Shown: positions 26,001 to 38,337 of the stretch, piece after piece
Layout of the letters: the number at the start of each line of letters is the position of its first letter
Position numbering within the stretch: the first letter of the stretch is position 1
Origin: Membranipora membranacea
Lineage: Eukaryota > Bryozoa > Gymnolaemata > Cheilostomatida > Membraniporidae
Reading direction: 5' to 3'
Length of the DNA stretch: 64,000 bases
Assembly: GCA_914767715.1 (NCBI GenBank)
Contig: OU612072.1
Coordinates: forward strand, 6,078,001 to 6,142,000
The notes under the pieces: generated by a model
Told to the model about the DNA's origin: nothing
The model's input: the letters and a program-made list of their open reading frames with translations, nothing else
The model's database searches: none
Position numbers and translations under genes: made by a program

Positions 26001-26416
26001 TGGTCATCTCAACAATGGAAGCTACGGCTGTGCACTTATGGCTATTAAGAAAGCTAAACTAGAAGAATAGTTTACAAATGCTACGATTAGTTTACAAGGA
26101 GAAGCTTTAAATTATCCTGCTATCATCTTTCCGCTGTTTTGAGCAAACAATCATTGCCTCACCTTGATCTGGTAATTGGGTTTTCACATAACGAAATCAA
26201 ATGGGGGTAAATGCATTGTGTCATGTTTTGAACATAATTTTTTGTCATCTCTATTAATAGTCAATGTTTAGTTAGTGTATGTAATTATAAGTGTATGTAA
26301 TAAGGTTTGTTAAGTGTATGCCGTGTTGGTTTTGATGGTAGTCTGTTTTAAAACAGATAACATTAATATTTTATGGATGTGTGGTGAACCCCTTTCTTAT
26401 GGAATAGAAGTAGGAG
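23005..26416. other. Intergenic, no supported gene
   Basis: One 79-codon plus-strand ORF at 23482-23721 (begins MEQIPNPSVFIEYGALEQK) has ordinary amino-acid composition but no known motif and no clear splice partners. Nothing else was recognised. Confidence 0.4.
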
Positions 26417-26690
26417 AAGGATGTGGCTCAGTTGGTTCAAGCACTGTCCTTTAGCGTGCACATGTTGAAGGTCGTGGGTTCGAATTTCGAATCCCATTGC
26501 AGTCCATTGACTACTGGGATTTGGTTGGCCACCAGGTGTGCAGCGACCTGCCTGCAAACAGAGAGCAACCTGGCGCAGATAATGCGAAGGCACAACTAGG
26601 GCATTAGGATTTTGCCGGCCATGCTTTGGGACGTGGCGAGTGATAAGACATCTGATCTTAATCAACCTTGTACACATCCCCCTGACCTCT
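26417..26690 (+). mobile_element. tRNA-derived SINE, family S1, copy 1
   Basis: The head has A-box-like TGGCTCAGTTGG and B-box GGGTTCGAATTTC. The body shares with 63650-63880 'gcagtcca(t/c)tgactactggga', 'ccaggtgtgc', 'cgacctgcc', 'attttg(c)c' and the tail 'tttaatcaacc'-type sequence. Two independent copies with a common body define a family. Confidence 0.8.
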
Positions 26691-29095
26691 CAAAATCTGG
26701 TGTTATTTTGGCATTTTGGATAATATATTATAAGAATTAAAGAAAACACCAGCTGTAATCATATTATAGCCCTGTTTAAGTCAACAGGAGTGTGTTGTAA
26801 GATAATTGCTTTTATGTAGGCACCACAGGACTCATGAACCACCAAACATTAAAATGTATAGTTTATAATATTTAGATTGTTTTGATCGATTTATTACATA
26901 TCACAGACAATATTACAGGATGCGAAATTCGGTGTAAATACTGGCCTTAAAAGAGGATGTGAACTAATATGGAAAAAAGCTCTGTAGGATTGTTTAAAAC
27001 AAAATATCATTTAAAGTATGTACAAGGTGGCGTAAAAAAACTGAATCTGCCCCATGCTCATCTATATTTTACAGTTCGAATATGAAAATCTAATCAGCTG
27101 TATATAGAATCTTAAATTATTGACATTTGGGCAGTATTTGACGGGAAAAAAACATTGAACATCATGACTTCATAATTAAAAGTAAAACCCAAAAGACACA
27201 AACCAACGCTCAATAATAGTACAAAATCACCCAATATCTTTTTACAATGAATATTTTCTCGGTGTAGAACCACAGAGTATTGGCAATAATTAATCAGCTT
27301 TATAAACATCAGAGACTCAAATGACAAGAAATTTGTGATCAGCACCTTGTTAGCAGTCATAAATAGCTACTGACTGAAGTGTGATTTGGCCCATAATTAA
27401 AGGCGCTACCTAAATTTAAATTTACCTTGATATAACGAGTTTGGACAGGCTAAATAAAAAACTTTTGGAAGAACATTAATTAGTTTACAAACTTGAAAAG
27501 CTGGATGAGTCATCAGTCTTCTCATTCACAGCACTCCCATAGATCTACAAATTAAGTAAGTATACCATATAGAGCAAACTGTGTTACTCTTTCGGAAAAA
27601 AGGTTGAATGTCTTCTAATGATTAGGACACATTGACTAGGACTTCTCCAACAAAGTGCTCAGAAACTCGGGCTAAGATAAAACTTGATCCTATCAACTGT
27701 AATTGCAAGGGGTGAAAGAATGTTATGGGGAAAATATTCTTTTGAGTGTATCAATGACCTCTACAAGTAGGACAGATTTCAATCACTTGACACTTATTAG
27801 TTGGTCCTCACGAGTGAAGGAATGAAATGATATTCGCCTGCGAGTGAATTGACAGAGAGCTGCTCAAAGTATAGATTTGTATCGTTTTTACTGTTTTTCT
27901 TTTAATCCCATCTCTCCGTCTGCAAGTCAAACGTCAACATTTGAGATTGCTGATAAAATTTATCGAAAAAAGTGACTACAGGAAGTTATCTCTGTCTGTA
28001 TTTTAGTCAATAATATGCACACCATTTCTCATGGTCCGTGTGTCAGGTAAAAAGTAAAATTACAATCTCAATTTCCTATTTTCTTTTCTTCTTTTACAGG
28101 ATGTCAATGCCGCAATTATGAGCCACAGAAAAAGTTGGGGATCCTTTCATCAAGAATTAATAAGATCCATCTTTATGCATGACAATGTTGATTTTTAACA
28201 AAAAAAGTGAGTGGATATTCTAGCATCTTCTATATTTCCAGGGTCTAAAGTATTAAGTAAGATAACACCGCCAAGAATTGATACTAACATAAACCAAAAT
28301 TGCTAATTATTGGCAAAACATATCCAACAAAAGCTCAGCTTGTAGAGGTCTTAAAATCTAGTTAGAGTTTTGTAATACAGTTATTGCGAGGAATCTGAGA
28401 GAAGCCATATATGATGACAATCAATGTACGATGAATATCTGATAAGCCCAGATCGGACTTCTGATACCTGAAAGAAAAAAAGCAGTATACAACAATACAA
28501 TTCAAATAATCCATCCTCCCACCGACTTATCGAAAGTTGAACCACAAACAGGTAGAGAAAGGAAGCAGAACTTAAATCTGTAACCAGCACAAGCAAAAGT
28601 GTCTATTGACTTGTTCGTACATCACTGATATTTATTCCTTGTATGGGTCCGAAACAAGTTTGAAACTAGCGGTCGTAAATTAAAGCACTTTACCATGGCA
28701 TCAGATGTCAAGAAATTAAAAATAGTTTATAAGTCTGAGGGAAATTAGAATAGCTCATGACTCTTTCGCCTTTTCTATTTTGAGATTATTTCCTGTAAGA
28801 TCAGACTGCGTCATCACCATCTGACATGTGATAATACAATCACTGAACTTACCGTCCAAAGTTTTAGCACTGCTCGAACAAAACATTTTAGTATTTGTTG
28901 GTCAAAAAATGTTACAAGTCACAAGATTCTGTCTTGGTGGAAAACTGATAAACAGAGAGAAGAGAAATGACAGTTTTACTTTTTCTTGTATCATTGGATA
29001 CTCATAATACAATAAAGTAAGTAAAGTAAAAATTAAAGGTAAAAACATGATACAAAAAAAGGCACATTAAAAGGCTACAAAAATTTGTGACAACA
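26691..29095. other. Intergenic, no gene seen
   Basis: AT-rich. ORFs are short with no motifs. There are no convincing exon pairs on either strand. Confidence 0.45.
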
Positions 29096-29099
29096 TAGG

Positions 29100-29360
29100 T
29101 ACCCTTTTGCGTACCCTTTCGAGAACAGGTGGTTGGCATCCATGGTTCTCAAAGACCCTGTACAAATCTTTTAATATTGACTGAGATATCACATCTGTGT
29201 CATGAGGATGAGTATAGTCCATCGAAAAATTTGTTGGTATTGTTGCGATTAATAGAGTTATTTGAGCTTGAGATATGAGTGTTTTTGTTTATTAGAGGTT
29301 TTATTTTTGTATTTTATAAGTTGCTGATCTGAATACTACAGTTCGTTTGTGAGAAAACCT
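29100..29360 (-). mobile_element. SINE, family S3, copy lacking its tRNA head
   Basis: It aligns with 44265-44510. Shared blocks include 'gagaacaggtg', 'ctcaaagaccc', 'atattgactgat' type sequence, 'cacatc', 'aggatgagta' and 'gagaa..cc.ggg(a)taa'. The 44 kb copy continues into a tRNA-like head that is absent here. The orientation is the same in both, and they lie just outside the two ends of the duplicated TSP1 region. Confidence 0.65.
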
Positions 29361-29808
29361 GGGATAATGATCCATTTAAGTCTGGCGTCACCTTGTACCT
29401 GTTTAGTTGAACAACATAATTTTTGCTTAGAGTATTAATTTATTTTTATTAACAATTATCAAGACAAGAAGAGAGTGTAATATAAACTTAACAAAACAAC
29501 AATAACAAAAAAATGTGTTGATAACAATACAGATATAACAACATACATTGTTTTTTTGTAATATACTAGGGCGACAAATGGGACGTTGTGATGTCAGATG
29601 TTACTTGACTTCCCTAGACTTTACATAGGAGATTGTACAGAGTATGTGACATCTGGCAAGAAAAACCTCGTTGTTTTAGCATTTCTGATCAGGATATAAA
29701 CACAGAGATCATAAGAGAATTGTTTAAAAGAATATTGCGAGCAAAACTGAAATGAGTTTGAATTTTTGGTTATGATTTTTTAAGGTACATGGTTGATTTT
29801 GAATGATA

Positions 29809-29814
29809 TTTATT
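29809..29814 (-). terminator. Candidate polyadenylation signal AATAAA, gene A
   Basis: AATAAA on the minus strand lies 73 bases after the stop codon of gene A. Confidence 0.5.
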
Positions 29815-29886
29815 GATTATTTGATTTAAGATGTGTATGATAGTCTTTTCTTTCAGCATGGCATTCCCCTGATCTGTGTGTCCTGC

Positions 29887-32800
29887 TCAGTGATGGCTTT
29901 CTGAGCCATATCCCCTTGTAGTGTAACCTGACAATAGATGAAAAACACTACTTATCAGAAAGCGGTACATAACAATAATGCTTTTGTAATTATCTGGTTG
30001 TAAATGAAGAAGCGACTGCAATGGTCAACACAAAAAACTTATGATAGAAGTTCTTGTTTAGGTTGATGCTCTTCAATAGTTCTAAGTTTTCTCTTGTGGT
30101 TTTGAAGTCACAAATCTGCCTCAGTATTATTCATCAACAGAGAATGCAGATGGTTTCTTACATGGTGCATAATGTTTGCATTTCTCTGATTCAGAGTCGT
30201 CTCCTTCGCATTTGTCCCCTCCATATGCAGGCTCTGGCATGTCACATACTCTGCTTCGGGTTCTCTCGCCTTCACCACAATATCCTGAACACTTGGACCA
30301 CTCAGCCCAATATCCCCATCCGCCAGCAACTGTAACAACAATGAATTAATTATCATGCAGCTGAAGTTATAGCGGTACGATTTCGCTTCATTGTGACCAT
30401 AATGCCATTCAGTAGAATGAAAATTATATAGTTTTTTTAGTTTTATAAACACCCTAATTGAAGTAGTTCCAATGCCATTCCTACTTATATGATACGATGA
30501 TCTTTACAGGCAAAATTTGCCATATTATACCAAAAAGTTTAACAACATCAAATTCATTATCAAGTCTATGGTGTGGCATTACCTGGGCAATGATCCTCAT
30601 TGCAAGCCATAGATTCTCCTGCTTCTCCCTCACAGTCAGCACCTCCATATTTGGGCTCTGGGTTGTTACACTCTCTGCTCCTCATGGTCACTCCTCCTCC
30701 GCAAGTAACTGGGCACTCTTTATAATCTCCCCATTCAGACCACATACCATCAACTACGTGCCAAATATTAGCCATTCATAAGGTAGTGTAATGAAAAACT
30801 GAGGAACCAAAACTACTGAGTGGTGTATGAGCTGTGTTCCCCCTTAGGATTCAAAAGCTTCCTATGAAGACAACCTGTCCCATTTCCTGAAATTGTATTA
30901 ATATTTGTACTACTAGCACTACCATTATCTAGCAATTATCTTGTCAATCAAGATTATCGGTGTATTTTTGTTTTCTTGTGCCACCATTCGATGAACTGTT
31001 TGAGTATAAAGTATTACCTGGACAATGATCCTCGTTACAGGACATGCTGTCGGTGCCTTCACCCTCGCACTCAGCTCCACCATTGCTTGGTTCTGGATGA
31101 TTACAGGTTCTCTCTCTGATCTTCTCACCGCCACCGCATGTCACAAAGCATTCTCCGAACTTTCCCCAGTAAGCCCAGCCACCATCAACTAAAATAACAA
31201 CGCATAGAATGAACAATGAGTGTTACATGCTATCGTAATGTCTGTTGATCTTTGAACTGCTCAGCTTTTTTTTTAGCATCACATTTTGTGCTAGACACAT
31301 GTATAGCTGTGAGGAATGAAATCATATCCAGGAACATCAAAAGAAAGAAAACAATCCAAATATTTAAAACCATAATCTAATACAGTAACTTTGTGTTTTA
31401 CATAGTTGTAGACTTACCGGGGCACTTGTACTCATGGCAGTAGACTGATTCCTCAGATGGACCGTAGCACTCATATCCACCATTAGCTGGAGCTGGTGCT
31501 GCACATGTTCTCTCTCTGGTCTTCTCCCCATATCCACATTGTGTAGAACAGTCGGAGTATTCTCCCCACACAGACCAGGCGCCATTGACTATAAAAGGAT
31601 TTATGAGCGATGTTGATCATTCACAGTGAAATCTACTCAGATTTAACAACTGAACATTGTTTCAACAGGACTAAAAATAATGTAATGCTGCCCTATATTG
31701 CATTTTAAGCCGTAAGATGATAAAAATTCAAATACAAAGCACTCTTTACAAAAATTAAATCGAAAAGTATTTCAAGTTAATTGATGTTAAAACTGCGACA
31801 TTAGACCAAAGGGATGTCGCGCTATGAAGAGAGGTCGCAGTGACCACGAGAAAAAAATTTTATGCAAGTTGAACGATCTTAATTACAATTTTTTTTCCCA
31901 CCCTCTGATCAATTTTTATTACTACATGGTAATATCGGATCTGATAACAAACTAAGCAAAAGAATTCTATTTGTTAGTAACTATCACTGTATCGATATTA
32001 TTATTGTGGCCTTGTTGACCTCACTCTGGACACCATCCTACCTCTACAGGGGTACTCGTTACATGCCATAGTCTCCTCAGCATCTCCCTCACAGTCAGCT
32101 CCTCCATTTCTTGGTTCTGGATAAGTACAGCTTCTCTCTCTGGTCTTCTCTCCTCCTCCACATGGTTTAGAGCAGTAAGAGAAATATCCCCAGTACGACC
32201 ATCCGCCATCAACTACAAGAAAACTCAGATAATTAGTCTATATGCAGCTTAATATACAAAGAGGGAACTGATGTCTAGGTGTGTTACAATGCTGCTATCA
32301 ACAGAAGAACTGTAAAATGGGAGCATTTTGCGATTACAAATCTCCCTATGTCAAGAACTTACCTGCACAAACCATGGCTCAGTTTATTGAATTGAAAAGC
32401 TGATCCGTTTGTATGTCACGCAATCACTCAGGGCAAAAGTTATATGTATTAAAAATGGCCATCTTACCTGTTTGTTTGCTCTTATTATAGCCTACAGATT
32501 CGCTCATGAGCATCTTTTTCAATTAAATATTTTTGCATATATTGATTGGTTGTAAAGTTTGATTGGTAAGGACGGTCAATCACAGCTTACCTGGGCATTT
32601 GTATTCATGACAGTGTGTGCTCTGCTCAGATTGACCATAGCATTCTCTACCACCATTAGCTGGTGCTGGTGCTGTACATGTCCTCCCTCTGGTCTTCTCT
32701 CCATATCCACATTGTGTAGAGCAGTCGGAGAATTCTCCCCACTCAGACCAGGCGCCATCAACTGTAAGTTTCGCAAAATGATAAATAAGTGTGATTCAGT

Positions 32801-34434
32801 GCGGCTCTGTTTGTATGTACACTATGTGACGCTACAGGCACACTTTTGAAATAAAAGAATATCTCTCATTCAAAAATTTCTTCCATCCAGGCTGCGAAAA
32901 GGAGAGTATCTGGCTTGGGTGCCTTTTGGGAATTTCTTTTAAAGCAACAGCTCCCTTCAATGCAAAGTTCTTGGCAGACAAAATATGTAATGAAAAAAGA
33001 CACTCCTCAAATTCTTAATAAGGCCAATTAATCAAGATGGACACTGTGAAGGAATTTATTTTCATGCTGCTGTAACAACTTTTCAGCATTATCTGGTCCT
33101 TCACAATCTCAAACCATCAATAAGACCTGTCAAAATCTAACAGCTCTAGGATTGATATTGATGTCAGCTGCTGATCGAATTATTATTAACCCGACACATT
33201 ATACAGTTGGTTGAGCAGCTCACTTATCAAAACAAAGATGGAAGTTGTGATAACTTTTATCAGTATGCATGCAGTATGGCGCTTTCCACTTTCAAACTGC
33301 TTGGCAAAGGCATTAGAAACATTTGTGAGATTATGCAGGACATTCGAACAGAAACATCCAATTGTATTACCGAGCAACCCATACTAATTTTTCAAAAATT
33401 TGATTCATTCTGATTTGAGCTATTGAGCTATTTAAAACTAACTAGCACAATTATGCGAGCAAATTTACATCAGGAAATGGCCAGGAGACAGCAACTTTGC
33501 AACTACAAAAGGAGGTGTTTATTAACAACTTCTGTTCTCGAGTAAATATGGTTAAGTAAAACAGAAAGGCTGACATAATTTACAAATGAAAACACTCACT
33601 GGGGCATGGATATGTATTGCAGTCTCTTGTTTCAGAGGCATCTCCATAGCATTCTGGGTAGTGCCCCTGGCTTGGTCCGTAGTAGTTTTGTGGTCTTTGA
33701 CATGTCCTCGATCTTGTTTGCTCACCTCCTCCGCATGTCACAGTGCACTCAGAGTAGTCTGACCAATAGCTCCAGTGTCCTTGAGAGTCTGAGAAAGAAA
33801 ATTCCGGATATGACTTTGGATCACAAGGATAACTGGTACACTGAGTAATCATATACGATTATTTGAGGTTGAAGATGAGTGTTTTATAAACTGGTAAACA
33901 CACTATAATAGACTTGCGATATTCAGCAGCATAAGGCCTTCAAAAAAGTGTTAGAAAGGTTAGAATAATGTTTATATGGACATGGCCATCATTTACAAAA
34001 TTATATCATAATTTATAGCTCAAGAGACTCTGAACTTGTGAACGACCCCAACCTAACAAAAACACTTTTCCCATTCTTGATGCCTACTTACGAGATTGAA
34101 AAGGATATTGTCCTCGGTTATGGTAGGAGCTGGATCCGCCGTAGTGCCCTATGCAAGCACCTGCAAGATAATAGTTTATGCTTTAATTACACATATCTTA
34201 TGTGGTTATTCATTTTCCGTTTGCCAGGCAAATATGGGCTTATAGAATTTTTCAACTTCAAATTTAAAGCCTGACTCGAACGGTCTCGAACTGTCGATGG
34301 GCTCAGCCTAAGAGTGGATACAAATTACTCATAGCAAATCATTTTGTGAACAAATCAATTTTTCTTCGACTAGATCCTTATTTTCACTTACCAAAGAGGG
34401 CTGCGACTGCAACTGCTGCCAAAATAGTCTTCAT
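29887..34434 (-). CDS. Secreted protein with seven TSP1 domains (gene A)
   Basis: Ten coding exons: 34392-34434, 34092-34160, 33600-33788, 32591-32761, 32042-32212, 31418-31588, 31018-31188, 30583-30753, 30162-30329 and 29887-29927. They sum to 1,365 bases, 454 residues plus stop. All introns are phase 1 and GT-AG. Residues 1-16 or so (MKTILAAVAVAALFGAC) form a signal peptide, then comes a short Gly/Ser/Tyr linker. Seven TSP1 domains of about 57-63 residues follow, one per exon. Each has W-x-x-W, six Cys, CGxG and an R-x-R-x-C strand, the usual sites of tryptophan C-mannosylation and layered Cys/Arg packing. The tail reads YTTRGYGSESHH. The last exon is supported by its conservation in gene B; reading through its upstream donor instead would give a different short tail. 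The product is probably extracellular matrix, mucus or a defence/adhesion factor, but its ligand is unknown. No membrane segment follows the signal peptide. Confidence 0.92.
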
Positions 34435-34649
34435 TCTACAAACAAGAATATAATTTAGTCCAACCAGTAGTTTTTCGTAAGTTTAAATGAATTGGTCTGC
34501 AAAATAGGCAGGAAAACATGACAACTAAATGTTTTGAAATAACTGTACATGCAGTTGATAGTTTACATAAATATTAGCAAAAGAACTCCAAAACTTGTGT
34601 GCCTATATCTCATTCTGTTTGTATTGTGTGTGTATGAAGCCGTGCTTAC

Positions 34650-34690
34650 CTTTTCAGTGTTGATTCTGTGAAGTCCATGAGTGAATTGAT
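34650..34690 (-). other. Non-coding first exon (5' UTR), gene A
   Basis: The minus strand reads ...CACTGAAAAG followed by GTAAGCACGG, a good donor. The acceptor TGTAG lies one base before the ATG at 34434, so an intron (34436-34649) separates leader and start codon. The upstream limit is set by the TATA box spacing and is approximate. Confidence 0.65.
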
Positions 34691-34712
34691 CTTACATTGC
34701 AATCAGACAGAT

Positions 34713-34719
34713 TTTTATA
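34713..34719 (-). promoter_or_regulatory. TATA box, gene A
   Basis: TATAAAA on the minus strand lies about 25-30 bases before the inferred transcription start. It is conserved at the same place in gene B, with matching flanks (caatcag.cag). Confidence 0.7.
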
Positions 34720-35216
34720 TCAACTTAGAACGCTATGAGCTTTCCTGTCCTTATCAGATGGCCCTCTGCAATGCTGGGTAGACATCCTTAAAGAAATCTA
34801 AAATCAGATTATACTAAAATTTCACCGAATTTATTTTGGCGGGCTCAGAATTTGGCATCCCTTGAAGTGACAGATATCTCCATGGAATCCCCTTATCAGG
34901 ACCATTTCTGTTACGGATCATTGATGACGAAAACTTTAATACACTTTAATTGAAGGCCTACTAAAATATTATCCCCCCATCTTTTCTAATTTTGCTGATT
35001 AATTAGATGATTTGCCAGGTTTAATTTCCAGCGAAGTTAAACTTGCTTCCCATCAGCTAGATCACCATTAAATAACATGCAAAGCGCTGCGGCATGTTTA
35101 ATAATATTGCTTTTTGTTATGTGTGCTCGACAATTAATCTTTATCTGGGCAGTTGAGTTTGTGAAATGGGTGAACCATGGAAACAACAAGCCTCACACTC
35201 AATTTACTATTTTAAG

Positions 35217-36420
35217 GTCATGCCTCCTCTAGGATACTTACTGGAGAATTACCTGTCTTATTTTCTCGATTTTACATTCTATTTTGAGCTATTCAAACCC
35301 TCAATTTTCTTTTATTTTACTTCTCATGATTTTGATTGCAACTTAAAACTGATGATCCACTAGTGCAAAATAATAGGAGCTGCCCAATACTGGGAGCATC
35401 TAGCTCAGACGCCTCATGACCTTTTGTTTGTATCAAACCAGGATTGACAGAACAAAGTAGATTTGGTCCATAATCAATGCTTATTGCCCTCACCAAGTCC
35501 TTGAAGGTTGTCCCTATCACAAAGAAAACTCCAGTCTAAATACAGTTTTCACATATTTTTACTTCTCGTTTTGTCAGGCTCCAATGCATTTGTGTCAATT
35601 TTTTGACTAGTTCAAGAGTAAGATAATTCAGAATTGCCAAGTGGCACACCATTTCTGGGCTAGTGAAGGCACTAGGGTAATTGATTTGTACACCTTGGCC
35701 AACAATTGACACAGCTCACTTTCTTTATAGCACTGTAGAAACTGATTGTTTAGCTCTCAGTATGTGAATTTGAATGCCATTTTTTATTCAAAGGAAGCCT
35801 TTTTGGAGTTACTGCATTTATTGCTCCAAGATCTTCCAGTGGCGTTTTATATGGACAATAGTAACAATAACTTTTGGCTTGTTGCTGAAACTCAATGTTA
35901 GATTTTGGGTGTGGACTTTTTTGATCATGTAGATTGAGAAACCCCAGAAAGAAATTTGGCAAGGCATGACCTCAATGTGTCTAAGAAAGCAAAAAACAAT
36001 CACTGTTCATATCAAAGCTTTGCCATTGCAATAAACAAAAAAAGTAAAACTATAAGCACAAGGACATTATTGAATGTTGTAACCTAATTTAAAACGCGAA
36101 AATCCAGGGTCTAGAAGGGTCTACAGTATGTTATCTCCTCTGTCACAGATTCACATTTAAATGATGATCCACTTACAGTTTAACATTAAGCCTAGCCCGG
36201 GCTTGCCTAGGACAATTACAAGGCTGCTATACTTACACTACAAATCATCAACAAACAGAATTGGACAATGGTAGGGTATTCGAAGATGTTTCAGTGATAA
36301 CCCATAACAGGGGAGATAACATACTGTAGACCCTTCTAGACCCTTGATTTTCGCACTTTAAATTAGGTTACAACATTCAATAATGTCCTTGTGCAAAAAA
36401 AAAAATTTTTTGTTCATTGC
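35217..36420. other. Insertion or indel block present only in copy A
   Basis: Copies A and B match up to 'ccgttttaag/ctattttaag' (A about 35216) and resume at 'aa(a/g)gagatct.ttgtgct' (A about 36422, B about 43707). The 1.2 kb between is unique to A and includes the foldback element at 36018-36424. The rest has no recognisable gene. Confidence 0.65.
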
Positions 36421-36424
36421 AAAG
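36018..36424. mobile_element. Foldback MITE, arms of about 115 bp
   Basis: The left arm includes 'aaggacattattgaatgttg', 'taacctaattta' and 'gggtctagaagggtctacag'. The right arm has the mirror blocks 'ctgtagacccttctagaccc', 'taaattaggtta' and 'caacattcaataatgtcctt'. The arms are nearly identical, so the element is young. It occurs only in copy A of the duplication. Confidence 0.85.
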
Positions 36425-36606
36425 AGATCTATTGTGCTATATCTCTTTATAGCTGCATACAAGTTGGTATTTAAATTATGATATCTCTCCAAATTTCAGA
36501 TGCCATATACTTGAATAATTTTTATCATAAGATATTTGGAATTTCCTCTTTGATAACACAGTTAAACTGGAGATGATGCAGCTTAAAATTTATAATAGGT
36601 TAGACC

Positions 36607-37101
36607 CATAGACTTAGAAATAAACCTAGACAGGACACCATATACATAATATAATGAAGTGACACTTAATTGTGGGCAACGTAACGGCATTGGAAGGTGT
36701 AGAGGCAATGATGCTATCATTGATTTTGTGCCCATCATCCAGGTTTTTGGTTCATAACGCGATCGATTTTGATAGGATTTTGCATTTGAAAAATGCTTTA
36801 CAATCAAAGGCATCTTGTTATTAACTTGATGTTATTTTATTCTTCAAAATTATTTTGGCCTATAATTATTATCAAACTGTTCAGGGCAAGCTGCTAAATT
36901 TATTGTGATTAACAAATTCAAATCCGATCAAACGTGATTGAGTTATCGACAAAAAACCTGGATTGTGGACAGTAAATCAATAATAGCATCATCGCTTTTA
37001 CACCTTCCAATGACATTACGCTGCTCATGGATTAAATGCTTCAGCGCCTCAGTGCTAGTGCTCAATATAATGTCATGTCTAGGTTTATTATTCAGTCTAT
37101 G
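36607..37101. mobile_element. 495 bp MITE of the P-like family, with 8 bp TSD
   Basis: Ends are CATAGACTTAGAAATAAACC (left) and, reading inward from the right, CATAGACTGAATAATAAACC, each followed by TAGACA(G/T)GACA. Flanks are GTTAGACC at 36599-36606 and 37102-37109, an exact 8 bp target duplication. Copy B keeps the unoccupied site as a single GTTAGACC near 43886 in matching flanks. The arms also pair internally ('cattggaaggtgta' with 'tacaccttccaatg', and 'aacctggat' with its partner), giving a long hairpin. The termini match those of the 3.2 kb element at 47942-51106, the likely source family. Non-coding. Confidence 0.93.
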
Positions 37102-38158
37102 GTTAGACCTCTGAATTCTATGTCGCCTATGCTAATCTGGTTCGACGCTCACTCTATTTTATTTTTTCCTGTTTTGTTGTTTTGGGTTTCAAAAACACTC
37201 CATATATTCTAAAAGAACTAGCGTCATCAATATTGGTGCAAGGGTTAGTGCAAACCAAAAGAAATACAGGAAAAAAGTTAATTTGCTCCTTCTGATATTG
37301 TTTATGACAAATCCTCGATTAAACTATATTATTACGCAACTCATTTGGGATATCTTGTTTTTAACGAACATTATTTCGCTCACATAAGGTAATTTATAGG
37401 AGCCACACTAGTGCTTTTTCTTACAACAATATGATATTTTATAAGCAGGAGGGGGAAACAGGGCTGTCAACTTACACTTTCAAAAGTAGATTGATTCCAT
37501 TTTTTCTACAATTCCACTTTTTTTCTCTTTTACTATTTATATTCAAGCTTCCAAGCTATGACGCTGTTTTGTTTTGATTGGGTTTTAAATTAGGTATTAT
37601 TGTTTTGTAAGTTTTGATTCATTGGCATTTGCCTTCAGGTATACCCAGAGCCTTAATCTAGGGTCTCAACCTATTTACCGTGAGAAGCCCACCAGAACCA
37701 CCCCTATGCAGGAGGAAGCTCATGCGCTCCTTCAACACGCTCTCTGCACAACACGGTCTGCAGCCCTTAACAACAGCAAAACTATCTATTATTTTCCCAC
37801 AAAAATAGTCGACAGCCCTCGGGAAAAGGGTGTCAATAAAACTAAAAAAACAAGCTGCTTGAGAGGCAGCAATACCTCTGGATACATTTCCTGCTCAAAT
37901 CGTGTCACTATTGATCGCCTGCCCAATTAATTTACAAACAACTTTGCCACGGAACTCATAATATCTGCTTGGTGGATTGATTTTATTTTGCTAACCAATA
38001 ATCCAAATAAGAAGAGAAATGTGATATGAACTTAACAAAAGAACAATAGCAATAAAAGTGCATTGATAACAGCACAGGTATAACAACAGGTATAACAACA
38101 GGTATCAGTTTTACTGTAATTGAGACTGTAACTGTCCTGATATTTGCAAGGAAGACAT

Positions 38159-38164
38159 TTTATT
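38159..38164 (-). terminator. Candidate polyadenylation signal AATAAA, gene B
   Basis: AATAAA on the minus strand lies about 174 bases after the stop codon of gene B. It is at a different distance from that of gene A, so this is uncertain. Confidence 0.3.
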
Positions 38165-38337
38165 TAAAAGAATGTTGTGATCAAAGCTGAAGATGGTTGG
38201 TTATGTATTTTTAAGGTTACTACATGGATGGTTTTGAATTGTTTTGTTAATTGCTTGAATTCTTGGAACAAAAACTTTGAGTTTTTTCTACGATAGGTTA
38301 TGTTCAGCATTGCATTCCCCTGATCTGTATGTCTTGC

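Larger units (their letters stand above)
29470..37200. repeat. Tandem segmental duplication, copy A
   Basis: This segment is homologous to 37998-43990 in the same orientation: downstream flank, complete gene, promoter and about 2 kb of upstream sequence. Copy A is longer because of two insertions, 35217 to about 36420 and 36607-37101, which are absent from copy B. Confidence 0.9.

Noticed and set aside
30108-30452. Alternative reading frame through the seventh TSP1 exon of gene A
   Set aside because: It is a shadow frame. The true frame gives six Cys in TSP1 spacing and splices in phase 1 to a tail conserved in gene B.
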